Positions 1 through 8,312 of a DNA stretch of 32,682 nt are shown one piece after another (positions within the stretch are counted from its first letter, which is position 1; each line of letters starts with the position of its first letter). The notes under the pieces were generated by a model. That model was not told the origin of the DNA, made no database searches, and saw only the letters and a list, made by a program, of their open reading frames with translations. This stretch comes from Nitrospirota bacterium (GTDB lineage: Bacteria > Nitrospirota > Thermodesulfovibrionia > SZUA-242). The position numbers were made by a program, and so were the translations under genes. The DNA lies in NCBI GenBank assembly GCA_027021335.1, contig JALUUO010000078.1, positions 1 to 32,682 of the forward strand, read 5' to 3'.

Positions 1-1686
1 CGGGCCCAGGTGAAGATAGGCGAGCAGTTGAAGGTTGGTTTTACACATGTGAGCGAGGGCCGCTTGGGCGGAACATCGAACCTTGGTGGAGTTGATATGG
101 CTTATAAGTTTAGCGAGGAAACAAAACTCCGACTGGAATATGCCCGAACATCTGTAAGCGACAACATTCAAGGCAATTCCGGCAGCGCCTACCTGGCCGA
201 AGTTGAACATCGTTCGAAGAGCCTGAATACCACCGTCTACCTGCGCGAAAACGGTGAGGGGTTCGGCTTGGGCCAGATTAATGCTTCCGAGTCCGGCACG
301 CGCAAGATCGGGGCGGATGGAACTTACCGCATCACGGACTCTTTGGACCTGCGCAGCCAGGTTTACCGCCAGTCGAACCTGGCAACCGGTGCCGACCGTA
401 ACCTGATGGAGGCGGAAACAAGATATCAGATTAACAGCACCAGCCTGCGTGCCGGTCTTCGCATCGTGCGTGACGAGCTGGGAAATGGCGAGACTCTATC
501 TTCCGACCTTATTACAGCCGGGGTGGCTCAAAAAGTCATGAAAGACAAACTCAATCTGCGCCTTGATCGTGAACAGGCTCTGGGCGGTTCGGATGAAAGT
601 ACTGATTTTCCCTCACGCACACGCCTTGGAGCGGACTACCTGTTTTCCTATAAAACATCTCTGTTTGCAGAGCAGGAGTGGACCGACGGCGCTTCAACCA
701 GTACCCGGAACACCTTGGTGGGAGTTAAAACAACCCCGTGGAGGGGCGCTGATGTCTCCACATCGGTCAGCCGGAATCTCACTGACAATCACGAAAGTAC
801 AGCAGCCGGGATCAGCCTCAGGCAGCAGTGGACTATCAACCCGCAATGGAGCCTGGATGCAGGCATCGAGCAGAGTATAAACATAAGCAGCAAAACCGCT
901 GCGCCGATGAACGTCAACGTGCCGCCTGCAAGCGGCCCGGGAAATGACAATGATTTCACTGCAACCTCTTTGGGAGCCACTTACCTCAGTCCAGATAAAT
1001 GGATATGGAACGGCCGCGCGGAATACCGCGATGCCGCAACCGAGGATAGGTGGAATCTTTTTACATCAGCACAAAGCAATCCACGGGACGACCTCGGGTT
1101 GCTGCTCTCACTGCAACTCTCCGATAATAAGAGAGTAACCGGCGAAGATTCTTTGGACAGCAACCTGCGTCTGGGCCTGGCCTACCGGCCCCTGAAGAGC
1201 AGGTGGCTGGTGCTGAACAAACTCGACTGGATACAGGAGCGCAGCACAGGTACGGACCTGAGTTTCGACAACTGGCGCATCGTGAACAACCTTAACGCCA
1301 ATTACCGGCTTAACCACAGGTTGCAGACATCATTTCAATACGGAGCTAAATTTGTGCGTGACACCATAGATAATATCAGCTACGAGGGCTACACCGATCT
1401 GGTCGGCCTGGAGAGCCGTTATGACATCACCAAAAACTGGGATTTCGGCCTGCGGGCTAGCGTTCTGCACGCATGGGAGCTGAACCAGTATAATTATTCC
1501 TACGGAGCTTCTATTGGCCATAGCTTTATAAAAAATATATGGATAAGCGCAGGCTATAATTTTGAAGGATTCATGGATAATGATTTCACGGCAGCCCGCT
1601 ACAGCAGCAAAGGCCCGTTTGTACAATTCAGAATGAAGTTCGACCAGCAATCGGTACGCGAGGTGGTGAGTTGGGTGAGCAGATGA
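1..1686 (+). CDS. Outer-membrane beta-barrel protein, C-terminal part (5' end outside window)
   Basis: The reading frame is open from the first base, so this is the C-terminal part of a larger protein; the GTG at position 10 is probably internal. The roughly 560 visible residues show amphipathic beta-strands throughout, with alternating polar and hydrophobic residues, many Tyr/Trp/Arg, and repeated turns rich in Asn, Asp and Gly. This is the pattern of a large outer-membrane barrel. No enzyme motif is seen. The last clear strand (GPFVQFRMKF) lies close to the C terminus, as expected for a barrel closed by its last strand. The TGA stop overlaps the ATG of the next gene, so the two are translationally coupled. 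It may be the barrel of a surface protein whose extracellular or DUF11-like domains lie upstream. The barrel fold is well supported; its substrate or partner is unknown. Confidence 0.7.
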   Translation, partial: RAQVKIGEQLKVGFTHVSEGRLGGTSNLGGVDMAYKFSEETKLRLEYARTSVSDNIQGNSGSAYLAEVEHRSKSLNTTVYLRENGEGFGLGQINASESGTRKIGADGTYRITDSLDLRSQVYRQSNLATGADRNLMEAETRYQINSTSLRAGLRIVRDELGNGETLSSDLITAGVAQKVMKDKLNLRLDREQALGGSDESTDFPSRTRLGADYLFSYKTSLFAEQEWTDGASTSTRNTLVGVKTTPWRGADVSTSVSRNLTDNHESTAAGISLRQQWTINPQWSLDAGIEQSINISSKTAAPMNVNVPPASGPGNDNDFTATSLGATYLSPDKWIWNGRAEYRDAATEDRWNLFTSAQSNPRDDLGLLLSLQLSDNKRVTGEDSLDSNLRLGLAYRPLKSRWLVLNKLDWIQERSTGTDLSFDNWRIVNNLNANYRLNHRLQTSFQYGAKFVRDTIDNISYEGYTDLVGLESRYDITKNWDFGLRASVLHAWELNQYNYSYGASIGHSFIKNIWISAGYNFEGFMDNDFTAARYSSKGPFVQFRMKFDQQSVREVVSWVSR

Positions 1687-2663
1687 TCAGGCGGCGCTTC
1701 ACGCGTTACACATTGATTTTATTTTTTATGCTGTTTCTAACGCTAGCCCATGTCCTACCTGTTTACGCCGCTACCCTGACACTGCATCCATCCGGCTCTG
1801 CCGCCAGCGACAACGCTACCTACTATGGAGGCACTGCGGCCGATGCCCTGGACAGTAGTGACGGCGATACATCCTACGGACAATCTGTAAATGACAGTAC
1901 CGATTTATACCTGGAAGTAGACGATAGTTCAAAGACCAACCCCATCAATTCAGTCACGGTCTACGCTGTGGCTAAGAGGTCCGGCGGCAACTCGACAAAT
2001 AATGCTTTTAGAATAGGTATAACAACCAACAGCTCCAGTTATTTCGATAGCGGCCATGATCTAACAGGTACGAGCTACGTTACATTTTCAGGAGACACTT
2101 ACACCACCAACCCTCAGAGTAGCGCTGCATGGACATGGAGCGAAGTAAACAGCCTTGTGGCCATTGTAAATAGCCTCACCAGCACCGACTTCAACGTAAC
2201 CGAGCTGTATGTGGTGGTGGATTACACACCAGTGCCATCTATCACCATAGCCAGGTCTATGAGCACGATATCCGACCCCGTAAACAACACAACCGCCCCC
2301 CTGGCCATTCCAGGGGCTGTTATGGAGTACAGCGTAGTTGTGGCCAATGACGGTGATGCATCACCTGATGCGGATTCAGTCTACGTTACCGCCCCTGTTG
2401 ATAGTGTTAACGAAGCATACGATGTCAACACCGGGGTCAGTTTTACCGATGGCTCAACAAGCTCCGCCCTTTCTCTTGGAACAGTGACGTACTCATCTAC
2501 AGCGGCTCCCGGACCCTATGTTTACGATTACACACCTGTCCCTGACGGCCAGGGCTACGACGGCAGCGTTACGAGTATTAAAATCAATACCACCGGCACG
2601 ATGGCTTACGGCGGATCACCATCTCCCAGTTTCACGGTTAAATTCAGGACCAAGGTTGAATAA
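1683..2663 (+). CDS. Exported protein with a C-terminal DUF11-like (conserved repeat) domain
   Basis: I chose the ATG at 1683, which overlaps the upstream TGA by four bases; a TTG at 1671 would add four residues. The product is about 326 residues. It opens with a classical signal peptide: an Arg-rich n-region (MIRRRFTRY), a Leu/Phe-rich core and a likely cleavage after VYA. The middle is a Ser/Thr/Asn-rich beta region. The last ~140 residues resemble DUF11-type Ig-like repeats: a stretch around IPGAVMEYSVVVANDGDA followed by short beta segments. Such domains are common in large surface proteins of Deltaproteobacteria. It is exported and probably works on the cell surface or in the periplasm with the adjacent barrel protein. 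No Cys lipobox, LPXTG or PEP-CTERM tail is seen. Its molecular function is unknown. Confidence 0.72.
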   Translation: MIRRRFTRYTLILFFMLFLTLAHVLPVYAATLTLHPSGSAASDNATYYGGTAADALDSSDGDTSYGQSVNDSTDLYLEVDDSSKTNPINSVTVYAVAKRSGGNSTNNAFRIGITTNSSSYFDSGHDLTGTSYVTFSGDTYTTNPQSSAAWTWSEVNSLVAIVNSLTSTDFNVTELYVVVDYTPVPSITIARSMSTISDPVNNTTAPLAIPGAVMEYSVVVANDGDASPDADSVYVTAPVDSVNEAYDVNTGVSFTDGSTSSALSLGTVTYSSTAAPGPYVYDYTPVPDGQGYDGSVTSIKINTTGTMAYGGSPSPSFTVKFRTKVE

Positions 2664-2696
2664 TAGGCGCTTTTTTGTCGATCTGATTTTGACGAT

Positions 2697-4331
2697 ATGT
2701 CAGAAAAAATAAAATCAATAAAAACTTGCATCTTCTGTACCATATTTTTGCTATGCTTGACTTCGCTGCCGGAGGCCCGAACTTTCAAGCTTGCGAGCTA
2801 TAATGTCGAGAACCTATTTGATCTTTATAAGGATGGAACGGAATATACCGAATATATTCCGAATACCGGTTACGGCTGGACCAGTAAGGTATTCGAGATC
2901 AAGGTTGCCAACACTGCCGAAGTCATAAAGGATTTGCAGGCAGATATTATTGCTTTGCAGGAGATCGAGTCAAGAACCGCTCTTATTGCACTTAAAAACA
3001 GATTGAAAGACTTGGAAGTGGACTATCCTTACTGGCAAATCGCCGACTCAAAAAGCACCGCGGTAAAATGTGCTGTTTTATCTAAATTTCAGATTACTGA
3101 AAAAAAAGAGTTACAGATCAGTGGCGAATTTGCAAGAAGTATTCTCAGGGTGACTATTGATATTGATGGTAATCCTCTTGTTCTGTTTATCAATCACTGG
3201 AAATCAAAACGAGGTCCTGAGAGCCTGAGAATAGCTTACGCTAAAAAACTTAAAGAGGAGATTGATAAATTAAAAACAGATGTTGACTTCATACTGCTAG
3301 GCGATTTTAATTCTAATTACAACGAATACCAAACCTTCAAAAAATCAAGTAGATTAAACGATACCGCAGGTATTACCGGAATCAATCATATTTTAAAGAC
3401 TGTTAAAGACTCCAAAATGGTTGACGAAACGGTTCTTACAAAACAGTCTTCAAATGAATATCTTTATAACCTGTGGCTTGAAATAAACAGGGTGAGACGC
3501 TGGTCTTACAACTTTTTTGGTGACAAAAACAGCTTGGATAATATAATTGTATCCAGAGGACTTTACGATAATATGGGAGTTTCCTATATCGATAATTCGT
3601 TCGACAAGTTCGACCCGGATTATCTTTTTAAAAAAAACGCCCTCTACCGGTGGCAAAGAGCAAAAAACGGCAGAGGTAAACACCTGGGTGAGGGATACTC
3701 GGATCATCTTCCTGTTTTCGCTTTTTTTTCGACGGATCCATTTAGTTTCAGCACTGACAGCATTTCTGAACCGGATAGAACTTTTTCAGAAGTTCAGAAA
3801 AAAAATATTGCCGATCTTTATACATCACAGATCGGAAATGTTAACTACCGCCTGGAAAATTGCGCTGTTATCTACAAATATAAAAACAATGCAATAATTA
3901 AACAGAAAAACGGCCGTGCTGTTTTTATATACAAGGCAGGAGAAGAGCTTGAATACGGCAAACTTTATAATTTAACCATAACAGAGCTTTACGATTTTTA
4001 CGGACTTCGTGAAATAACTGAGATCAGCCGTATAGATCAAACAGGCAACGCTGTTGATGTTGCCTCTTACCTGCTTGATAGTGCTTTTGTGGATTTGTCC
4101 GATCATGCTCTTCAAAGCGAGGTTATATCAAAAGCCGAAGGCGTTTATAAAAGAGGATATTTTTATTACGGCGATATTTTTAAGATTAAACTGTATTTCA
4201 AAGATAAAAAACTAAAGCCAAAAAGCGGGTCAACAGTCAGGCTTGAAAATGTAGCAATAGGCTATTACAGACGTCCTCAACTTGTTATAGAAAAACCCGG
4301 GCAGATCAATACTCTTAGGGAAGCTGAATAA
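2697..4331 (+). CDS. Exported endonuclease/exonuclease/phosphatase-family protein with C-terminal OB-like region
   Basis: The 544-residue product has a signal peptide (hydrophobic residues ~10-26, ending near LPEA). An EEP (DNase I-like) fold follows, with all its signature blocks in order: YNVENLFD, IIALQEIE (catalytic Glu), FINHWKSKRGPES, LLGDFNSN (catalytic Asp and Asn), LDNIIVS and YSDHLPVF (catalytic Asp-His). The active site therefore looks intact. Residues ~375-500 form a beta-rich unit resembling the OB-fold found at the end of secreted nucleases of this class. It is probably a periplasmic or secreted nuclease or phosphodiesterase, but a phosphatase on lipid or sugar phosphates cannot be excluded. 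It sits 33 nt after the DUF11-like gene on the same strand. No good Shine-Dalgarno precedes the ATG. The gene is strikingly AT-rich compared with the barrel gene, which suggests a different history. Confidence 0.82.
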   Translation: MSEKIKSIKTCIFCTIFLLCLTSLPEARTFKLASYNVENLFDLYKDGTEYTEYIPNTGYGWTSKVFEIKVANTAEVIKDLQADIIALQEIESRTALIALKNRLKDLEVDYPYWQIADSKSTAVKCAVLSKFQITEKKELQISGEFARSILRVTIDIDGNPLVLFINHWKSKRGPESLRIAYAKKLKEEIDKLKTDVDFILLGDFNSNYNEYQTFKKSSRLNDTAGITGINHILKTVKDSKMVDETVLTKQSSNEYLYNLWLEINRVRRWSYNFFGDKNSLDNIIVSRGLYDNMGVSYIDNSFDKFDPDYLFKKNALYRWQRAKNGRGKHLGEGYSDHLPVFAFFSTDPFSFSTDSISEPDRTFSEVQKKNIADLYTSQIGNVNYRLENCAVIYKYKNNAIIKQKNGRAVFIYKAGEELEYGKLYNLTITELYDFYGLREITEISRIDQTGNAVDVASYLLDSAFVDLSDHALQSEVISKAEGVYKRGYFYYGDIFKIKLYFKDKKLKPKSGSTVRLENVAIGYYRRPQLVIEKPGQINTLREAE

Positions 4332-4345
4332 GTGCTGTTGATCAA

Positions 4346-5674
4346 TCAACTCTGGTTATGAAGGAAATAAAACTGATTTTGATAAAAATGCTTAGCAGCA
4401 GCCTGTTTTTCTGTTACATATGAAAAAATTTCTTCATAATTATCAAAAAGTAAATTAACAATTTTACTATCCAGAAGACGACGGTCAGAGAGACCTTTAA
4501 GTATTTCAACAACACCGTTTTTCGACATGCCTTTTCTGTATGGCCGACCTTCGGTCAGTGCTGTAAATATATCTGCCACCATCATAATTCGGGCTCCTGT
4601 GCTTAGCTCTCCTGCTGAACAGTGAAAAGGATAACCTGATCCGTCAAGTTTTTCGTGGTGATAAGCGGCCCATTCGGCGATCTGCTGAAGACCTTTGATT
4701 GTATTAATCACATAATAGGTGTAGTATGTGTGTGATTTGATAACTGCCATTTCTTTTTTTGTCAGTTTATCCGGTTTATCCAGAATACTGTTAGGAATTG
4801 CCAGTTTACCTATGTCGTGCAGATTTCCTGCAACTTCCATAAGCCCTATTTCTGTTTCTGTCAGGCCGAAGGCTTTTGATATCATAGATGCGGATGCTGC
4901 AACTCCTGAAGAATGAGTTGAAGTGAAACGAGAACGGAAATCAATTATATTTCTAAAAAGTTCTGATATTAAAGACAGATCCGAAAAATCTATTTCCACT
5001 TTTCTGAAGGGACCCTCATTAAGGAGAAGAGCATATAACCTCGGAGAGACCAGGTCCAGCCAGAATTCCTCACGTTTGGAAACTTTTAGAAAAAGATCTA
5101 TAATTCCTGGATGAAATAATGTCCCGGATAAAGATGTTATCTTCGAGATAATCTCTTCATGTTGGTGAAGAATATAATGATCTCGATCTATTTCACGCTC
5201 GAGGTAGTCGGCAAGGGATAGTAGTTGCGATTCGAAGACAAGGGGATCTTCAATCGACTTATCCCAGTGCTGCCATTGCCTATGATGAAATCTTATTATT
5301 TTAGATGAGTCCTTCAACCATGGTATGTTGCTAAGCAGGATTTCACCGCGTATGCAGTGATTTTCGACGCTTTTGACCTCAAAGTTCCGAAGGGAAATTT
5401 TTTCTTCCAATGAAAAAGCGCCAATGTCATGAAGCAGAGCTGCTATGAAAATCTTTTCCAGCCTTTCAGCTGAAAAACCCACGGCCTTTCCCATTTCCCA
5501 TACGACAAATGCGGTTCTTTGCTGATGCTGAATTAATGAAGAATCAGCCAAATCCATAGCATCGGAGAGTGAAAGAACAAGGTTTCCTAGATTAACTGTA
5601 ATTTGCCGTTGCATATCATTTCCCTGAAAAAAGACTAAAGAGTTAAGTAGTGAGACCTTAGGTTCAATATTCAC
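4346..5674 (-). CDS. HD-GYP domain protein with a degenerate N-terminal HD half (probable c-di-GMP phosphodiesterase)
   Basis: Up to 442 residues. Two HD-type halves are visible. The first, residues ~30-190, has LLHDIGAF and later FHHRQWQHWD, where the GYP signature is lost. The second, residues ~245-420, is canonical: NLHDIGKLAIP, HHEKLDGSGYP and a VADIFTALTEGRPYR block. HD-GYP domains hydrolyse cyclic di-GMP, so the C-terminal half is likely active and the first half is probably structural or regulatory. The longest frame starts at GTG 5674. The ATG at 5614 has a better ribosome site (AGGGA, 6 nt spacing) and begins MQRQITVNLGN, so 5614 may be the true start. No signal peptide or sensor is seen, so it is cytoplasmic. 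It is transcribed alone from a strong promoter and ends 14 nt from the convergent nuclease gene. Confidence 0.88.
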   Translation of the reverse strand: MNIEPKVSLLNSLVFFQGNDMQRQITVNLGNLVLSLSDAMDLADSSLIQHQQRTAFVVWEMGKAVGFSAERLEKIFIAALLHDIGAFSLEEKISLRNFEVKSVENHCIRGEILLSNIPWLKDSSKIIRFHHRQWQHWDKSIEDPLVFESQLLSLADYLEREIDRDHYILHQHEEIISKITSLSGTLFHPGIIDLFLKVSKREEFWLDLVSPRLYALLLNEGPFRKVEIDFSDLSLISELFRNIIDFRSRFTSTHSSGVAASASMISKAFGLTETEIGLMEVAGNLHDIGKLAIPNSILDKPDKLTKKEMAVIKSHTYYTYYVINTIKGLQQIAEWAAYHHEKLDGSGYPFHCSAGELSTGARIMMVADIFTALTEGRPYRKGMSKNGVVEILKGLSDRRLLDSKIVNLLFDNYEEIFSYVTEKQAAAKHFYQNQFYFLHNQS

Positions 5675-5736
5675 TACATCTTTTTAATAAGTTTTGCTTT
5701 TTATTTAGGCTTTCCGACTAACTAAATTTATGGAAA

Positions 5737-5765
5737 AATATACTGACACCCCTGAGCTTTGTCAA
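5737..5765 (-). promoter_or_regulatory. Sigma-70 promoter for the HD-GYP gene
   Basis: On the minus strand, TTGACA (5760-5765) is separated by exactly 17 nt from TATATT (5737-5742). Transcription should start near 5730, giving a 55-115 nt leader depending on which start codon is used. Confidence 0.75.
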
Positions 5766-5890
5766 GTTTCTATAATTCAGTTTTGATGATTTATATTTAA
5801 TTAAGCTGCTTGTTTTATTCGTACCCCGTTTGAAATGCCTTGTCGATTGATCTTGGTACGCGTATTTGTGACAAGCGGTTCAACGTGGGT

Positions 5891-5917
5891 AAAAAAAGGC
5901 CGGCTTAAAGCCGGCCT
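5891..5917 (-). terminator. Rho-independent terminator after flgE
   Basis: On the minus strand a near-perfect GC-rich stem, AGGCCGGCT pairing with AGCCGGCCT (5897-5917), is followed by seven T (5891-5897). It lies about 60 nt past the flgE stop and ends the fliK-flgD-flgE transcript. Confidence 0.9.
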
Positions 5918-5979
5918 AATTAAGCAGTATATCGGGGGATACCTGCTTGCGGATATAGAATCAGTCTGTTCAATTACCA

Positions 5980-7581
5980 TTAACGTGTCATATTAACAAG
6001 TTCCTGCATTATTTCGTCTGTTGCCGTTACAACCCTGGAGTTGGCCTGGAATCCACGTTGGGCCGAGATCATTCCCACGAACTCGTTGGCAAGGTCTACG
6101 TTCGAGAGTTCTAATGTTGAAGACAGCACGCTGCCCTGTCCCGCTGATTCCGGTTCACCAATGACCGGAGGACCGGAATCGTAGGATTCTGTAAACAGGT
6201 TGTTTCCCTGCTTGGTGAGTCCTTCCGGAGCGACAAATTTTGCCAGGGCTATCTGTCCCACACCACGTGTTTGGCCGTTGGTGAATACACCGGTAATAAT
6301 ACCGTTGGAACTTATTGATACACTTTGAAGCGCACCGGAGCCGAAGCCGTCCTGATTTTGAAAGACTGTTGCGGAGGTGGAGCCATACTGAGTAAGGGCT
6401 GTCAGATCCATATTAATGGCCTGCCCTTGTGCGGCGCCGCCGATAAAATCAAAACTCGGGGTGGATGTCGTCATGCCTGCGTATGCACCGCTGGAAGAGA
6501 AATTGATAGTTCCTTGTGAACCAATGGTATTGATTCCTGACGTGGCCTCTGATGCCGGAATAACTGCAAACCATTCCCATTGATTACCGGTGCTTGATAC
6601 ACTATCTTTTCTGAAGTACACAGTGACTTGATGAGCGTTTCCCAGTGAATCGTACACTGTTATTGATGATGAAAAGTTGGAGGTGTTTGAGGGGTTGGCA
6701 ACATCGAATGCCGGCTGATACAAAGGAACTGCTTCGTCACTTGTGGTGGATGCCGCAACAGCTATAGCCGGGTGATCGAGGCTTGTGAATCCTAGTATGG
6801 CGGTGGCTGTCGTTCCGGCGTTTTCCCACTCGATATCTATACTGTTTGTATTGCCGGTATCGTTGACGATTGTGAATCTCTGGGTATCGGAATCAAAGCT
6901 GACGGTATAGGTATCCGTACCGCCGTTTGCAGCCTCCATCTGTGTGGTTATCTCGGTAGCTAGTTGATCTGCTGTATAAGTGCCTGGTGTAAGAGTTGCG
7001 GTTCGTGTGGCGCCGTCGTTAAAGATGATTGTATTGTTGGTGGTATCCACGATTATACTGTTTCCGCCTGACCTGGAGTCCAGGTTGGCTGTAATCCTTA
7101 TGTTACCTGTAGTACTTGGTGAGCTGGACAGCGATGCTATATTCAGTGTGTCAATAACTCCTGTGGATGCGCCGGTGGCGTCAAACTGGTAACCAAGCAG
7201 AGACAATCCCTCAGGGTTAACGATGAAACCATCCCTGTCAAGGCGCATGCTTCCGGCACGAGTGTAATTTCTTGTTCCGTCTGCGGCCTGTACTATGAGA
7301 AATCCGCTGCCGTCCACGGCCAGGTCCAAGCCGTTGGCTGTTGTCTCGAATGATCCCTGTGAAAACTGTGGACTGACAGAGCTAAGAAACGAGCCACGGC
7401 CTATCTGGGAGGCGCCCGACCCGCCTGAAAAGGTTGAACTTAAGACATCCCCGAAGTTTGCTTTTGCCGCTTTAAAGCCGGTTGTGTTCATATTGGCTAT
7501 ATTGTCGCCTATAACGCTCAAGGCTGCGCCGTTTGAGTTCAACCCGCTTATTCCGGTATAAAGAGATGTTAATATGGCCAT
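5980..7581 (-). CDS. flgE: Flagellar hook protein FlgE
   Basis: The 533-residue product builds the extracellular flagellar hook. The N terminus has the conserved D0 helix and motif of hook and rod proteins (LYTGISGLNSNGAALSVIGDNIANMNTTGFK). The C terminus has the matching end (ELSNVDLANEFVGMISAQRGFQANSRV... and a final QELVNM). Between them are a D1 region and a FlgE_D2-like segment (SSSITVYDSLGNAHQVTVYF). It is longer than the ~400-residue enteric FlgE. The extra length is largely an insert at residues ~170-280 that reads like the IN-type domain of flagellin and hook-associated proteins. The ATG at 7581 has a good Shine-Dalgarno (GGAGG) embedded in the last codons of flgD. No signal peptide is present, as expected for a substrate of the flagellar type III system. 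Confidence 0.96.
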   Translation of the reverse strand: MAILTSLYTGISGLNSNGAALSVIGDNIANMNTTGFKAAKANFGDVLSSTFSGGSGASQIGRGSFLSSVSPQFSQGSFETTANGLDLAVDGSGFLIVQAADGTRNYTRAGSMRLDRDGFIVNPEGLSLLGYQFDATGASTGVIDTLNIASLSSSPSTTGNIRITANLDSRSGGNSIIVDTTNNTIIFNDGATRTATLTPGTYTADQLATEITTQMEAANGGTDTYTVSFDSDTQRFTIVNDTGNTNSIDIEWENAGTTATAILGFTSLDHPAIAVAASTTSDEAVPLYQPAFDVANPSNTSNFSSSITVYDSLGNAHQVTVYFRKDSVSSTGNQWEWFAVIPASEATSGINTIGSQGTINFSSSGAYAGMTTSTPSFDFIGGAAQGQAINMDLTALTQYGSTSATVFQNQDGFGSGALQSVSISSNGIITGVFTNGQTRGVGQIALAKFVAPEGLTKQGNNLFTESYDSGPPVIGEPESAGQGSVLSSTLELSNVDLANEFVGMISAQRGFQANSRVVTATDEIMQELVNMTR

Positions 7582-7586
7582 AACTG

Positions 7587-8252
7587 TTAACCTCCTTCGA
7601 TTTGAACTATTGCGTTCATCGGCAGACTGCTGCCGTTTACTGTTACATACAGTGCATCTCCCTCAAAAGAGACCCTTTCCACTGTTCCTCTGGTCATTGT
7701 GACGGCTCTAACATTATTGCCCATAGCATCCATGCCGCTTACATTGAAACTGTAGTTTCCTGCAGGAACAGGATTACCGTTCATGTCTGTGCCATCCCAG
7801 TGTGTTTTCTGTCTTCCGCTCCCCTGGGCTAAAGAACTTATGGTTTTTACCAGATCTCCGGAAGCGTTGTATATGTCGACATCCACTCTCACCGCCTCAC
7901 CTTCCATTCGGTAATCAAGGTCGGCCCCGAGGCTGTCGGCTGCTATGGATACGGAGCTTCCGTTTGCAAGGACATTTTTGCCTATAAGGGATGAAGCCTG
8001 TAATTCGACCTGTGTGCCCTGAAGCTCAAAAAGATTTTCGAGAGTATCGTTTGTATTGAACAACTGCTCCAGCGAACTGAATTGGGCAAGTTGTGCGGTA
8101 AAGTCAGTGCTATCCATCGGCTTTAATGGATCCTGTGCTTGTAGCTGTGACAGAAAGAGCCTTAGAAACTCCTCTTTACCCAACTCATCCTTGGCTTTGG
8201 TTTGTTGTGTAGATAGGGTTTCAATCCCGCCTATTCCCGATATATCTATCAA
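7587..8252 (-). CDS. flgD: Flagellar hook-capping/assembly protein FlgD
   Basis: The 221-residue product has the FlgD N-terminal signature (GKEEFLRLFLSQLQAQDPLKPMD, then FTAQLAQFSSLEQL at residues ~25-70). A C-terminal FlgD Ig-like/Tudor region includes VRVDVDIYNASGDLVKTI and WDGTDMNGNPVPAGNYSF. FlgD caps the growing hook and lets FlgE polymerise. The start is TTG 8252, supported by AAAGGAGG about 10 nt upstream. It lies between fliK and flgE in the usual order and ends 5 nt before flgE, so it is co-transcribed and translationally coupled with it. Confidence 0.95.
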   Translation of the reverse strand: MIDISGIGGIETLSTQQTKAKDELGKEEFLRLFLSQLQAQDPLKPMDSTDFTAQLAQFSSLEQLFNTNDTLENLFELQGTQVELQASSLIGKNVLANGSSVSIAADSLGADLDYRMEGEAVRVDVDIYNASGDLVKTISSLAQGSGRQKTHWDGTDMNGNPVPAGNYSFNVSGMDAMGNNVRAVTMTRGTVERVSFEGDALYVTVNGSSLPMNAIVQIEGG

Positions 8253-8312
8253 TGCAGGTATACCTCCTTTGAAAAGTACGAGTTAGATGTCAATAGTTCG
8301 TAATTCCACTTT

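Larger units (their letters stand above)
5675..5979. other. Intergenic region between flgE and the HD-GYP gene
   Basis: This 305-nt AT-rich spacer separates two minus-strand genes. It contains the flgE terminator (5891-5917) and the HD-GYP promoter (5737-5765). An AT-rich block at 5681-5706 matches one upstream of the HDOD gene. I see no RNA gene or ORF in the rest. Confidence 0.6.

Noticed and set aside
10-1686. GTG at position 10 as the true start of the first gene
   Set aside because: The frame is open to the window edge, there is no signal peptide at that point, and the sequence begins inside a barrel.
4337-4350. GTTGAT/ATCAAC inverted repeat between convergent genes as a terminator
   Set aside because: The stem is six AT-rich pairs with a two-base loop and no T-tract on either strand.
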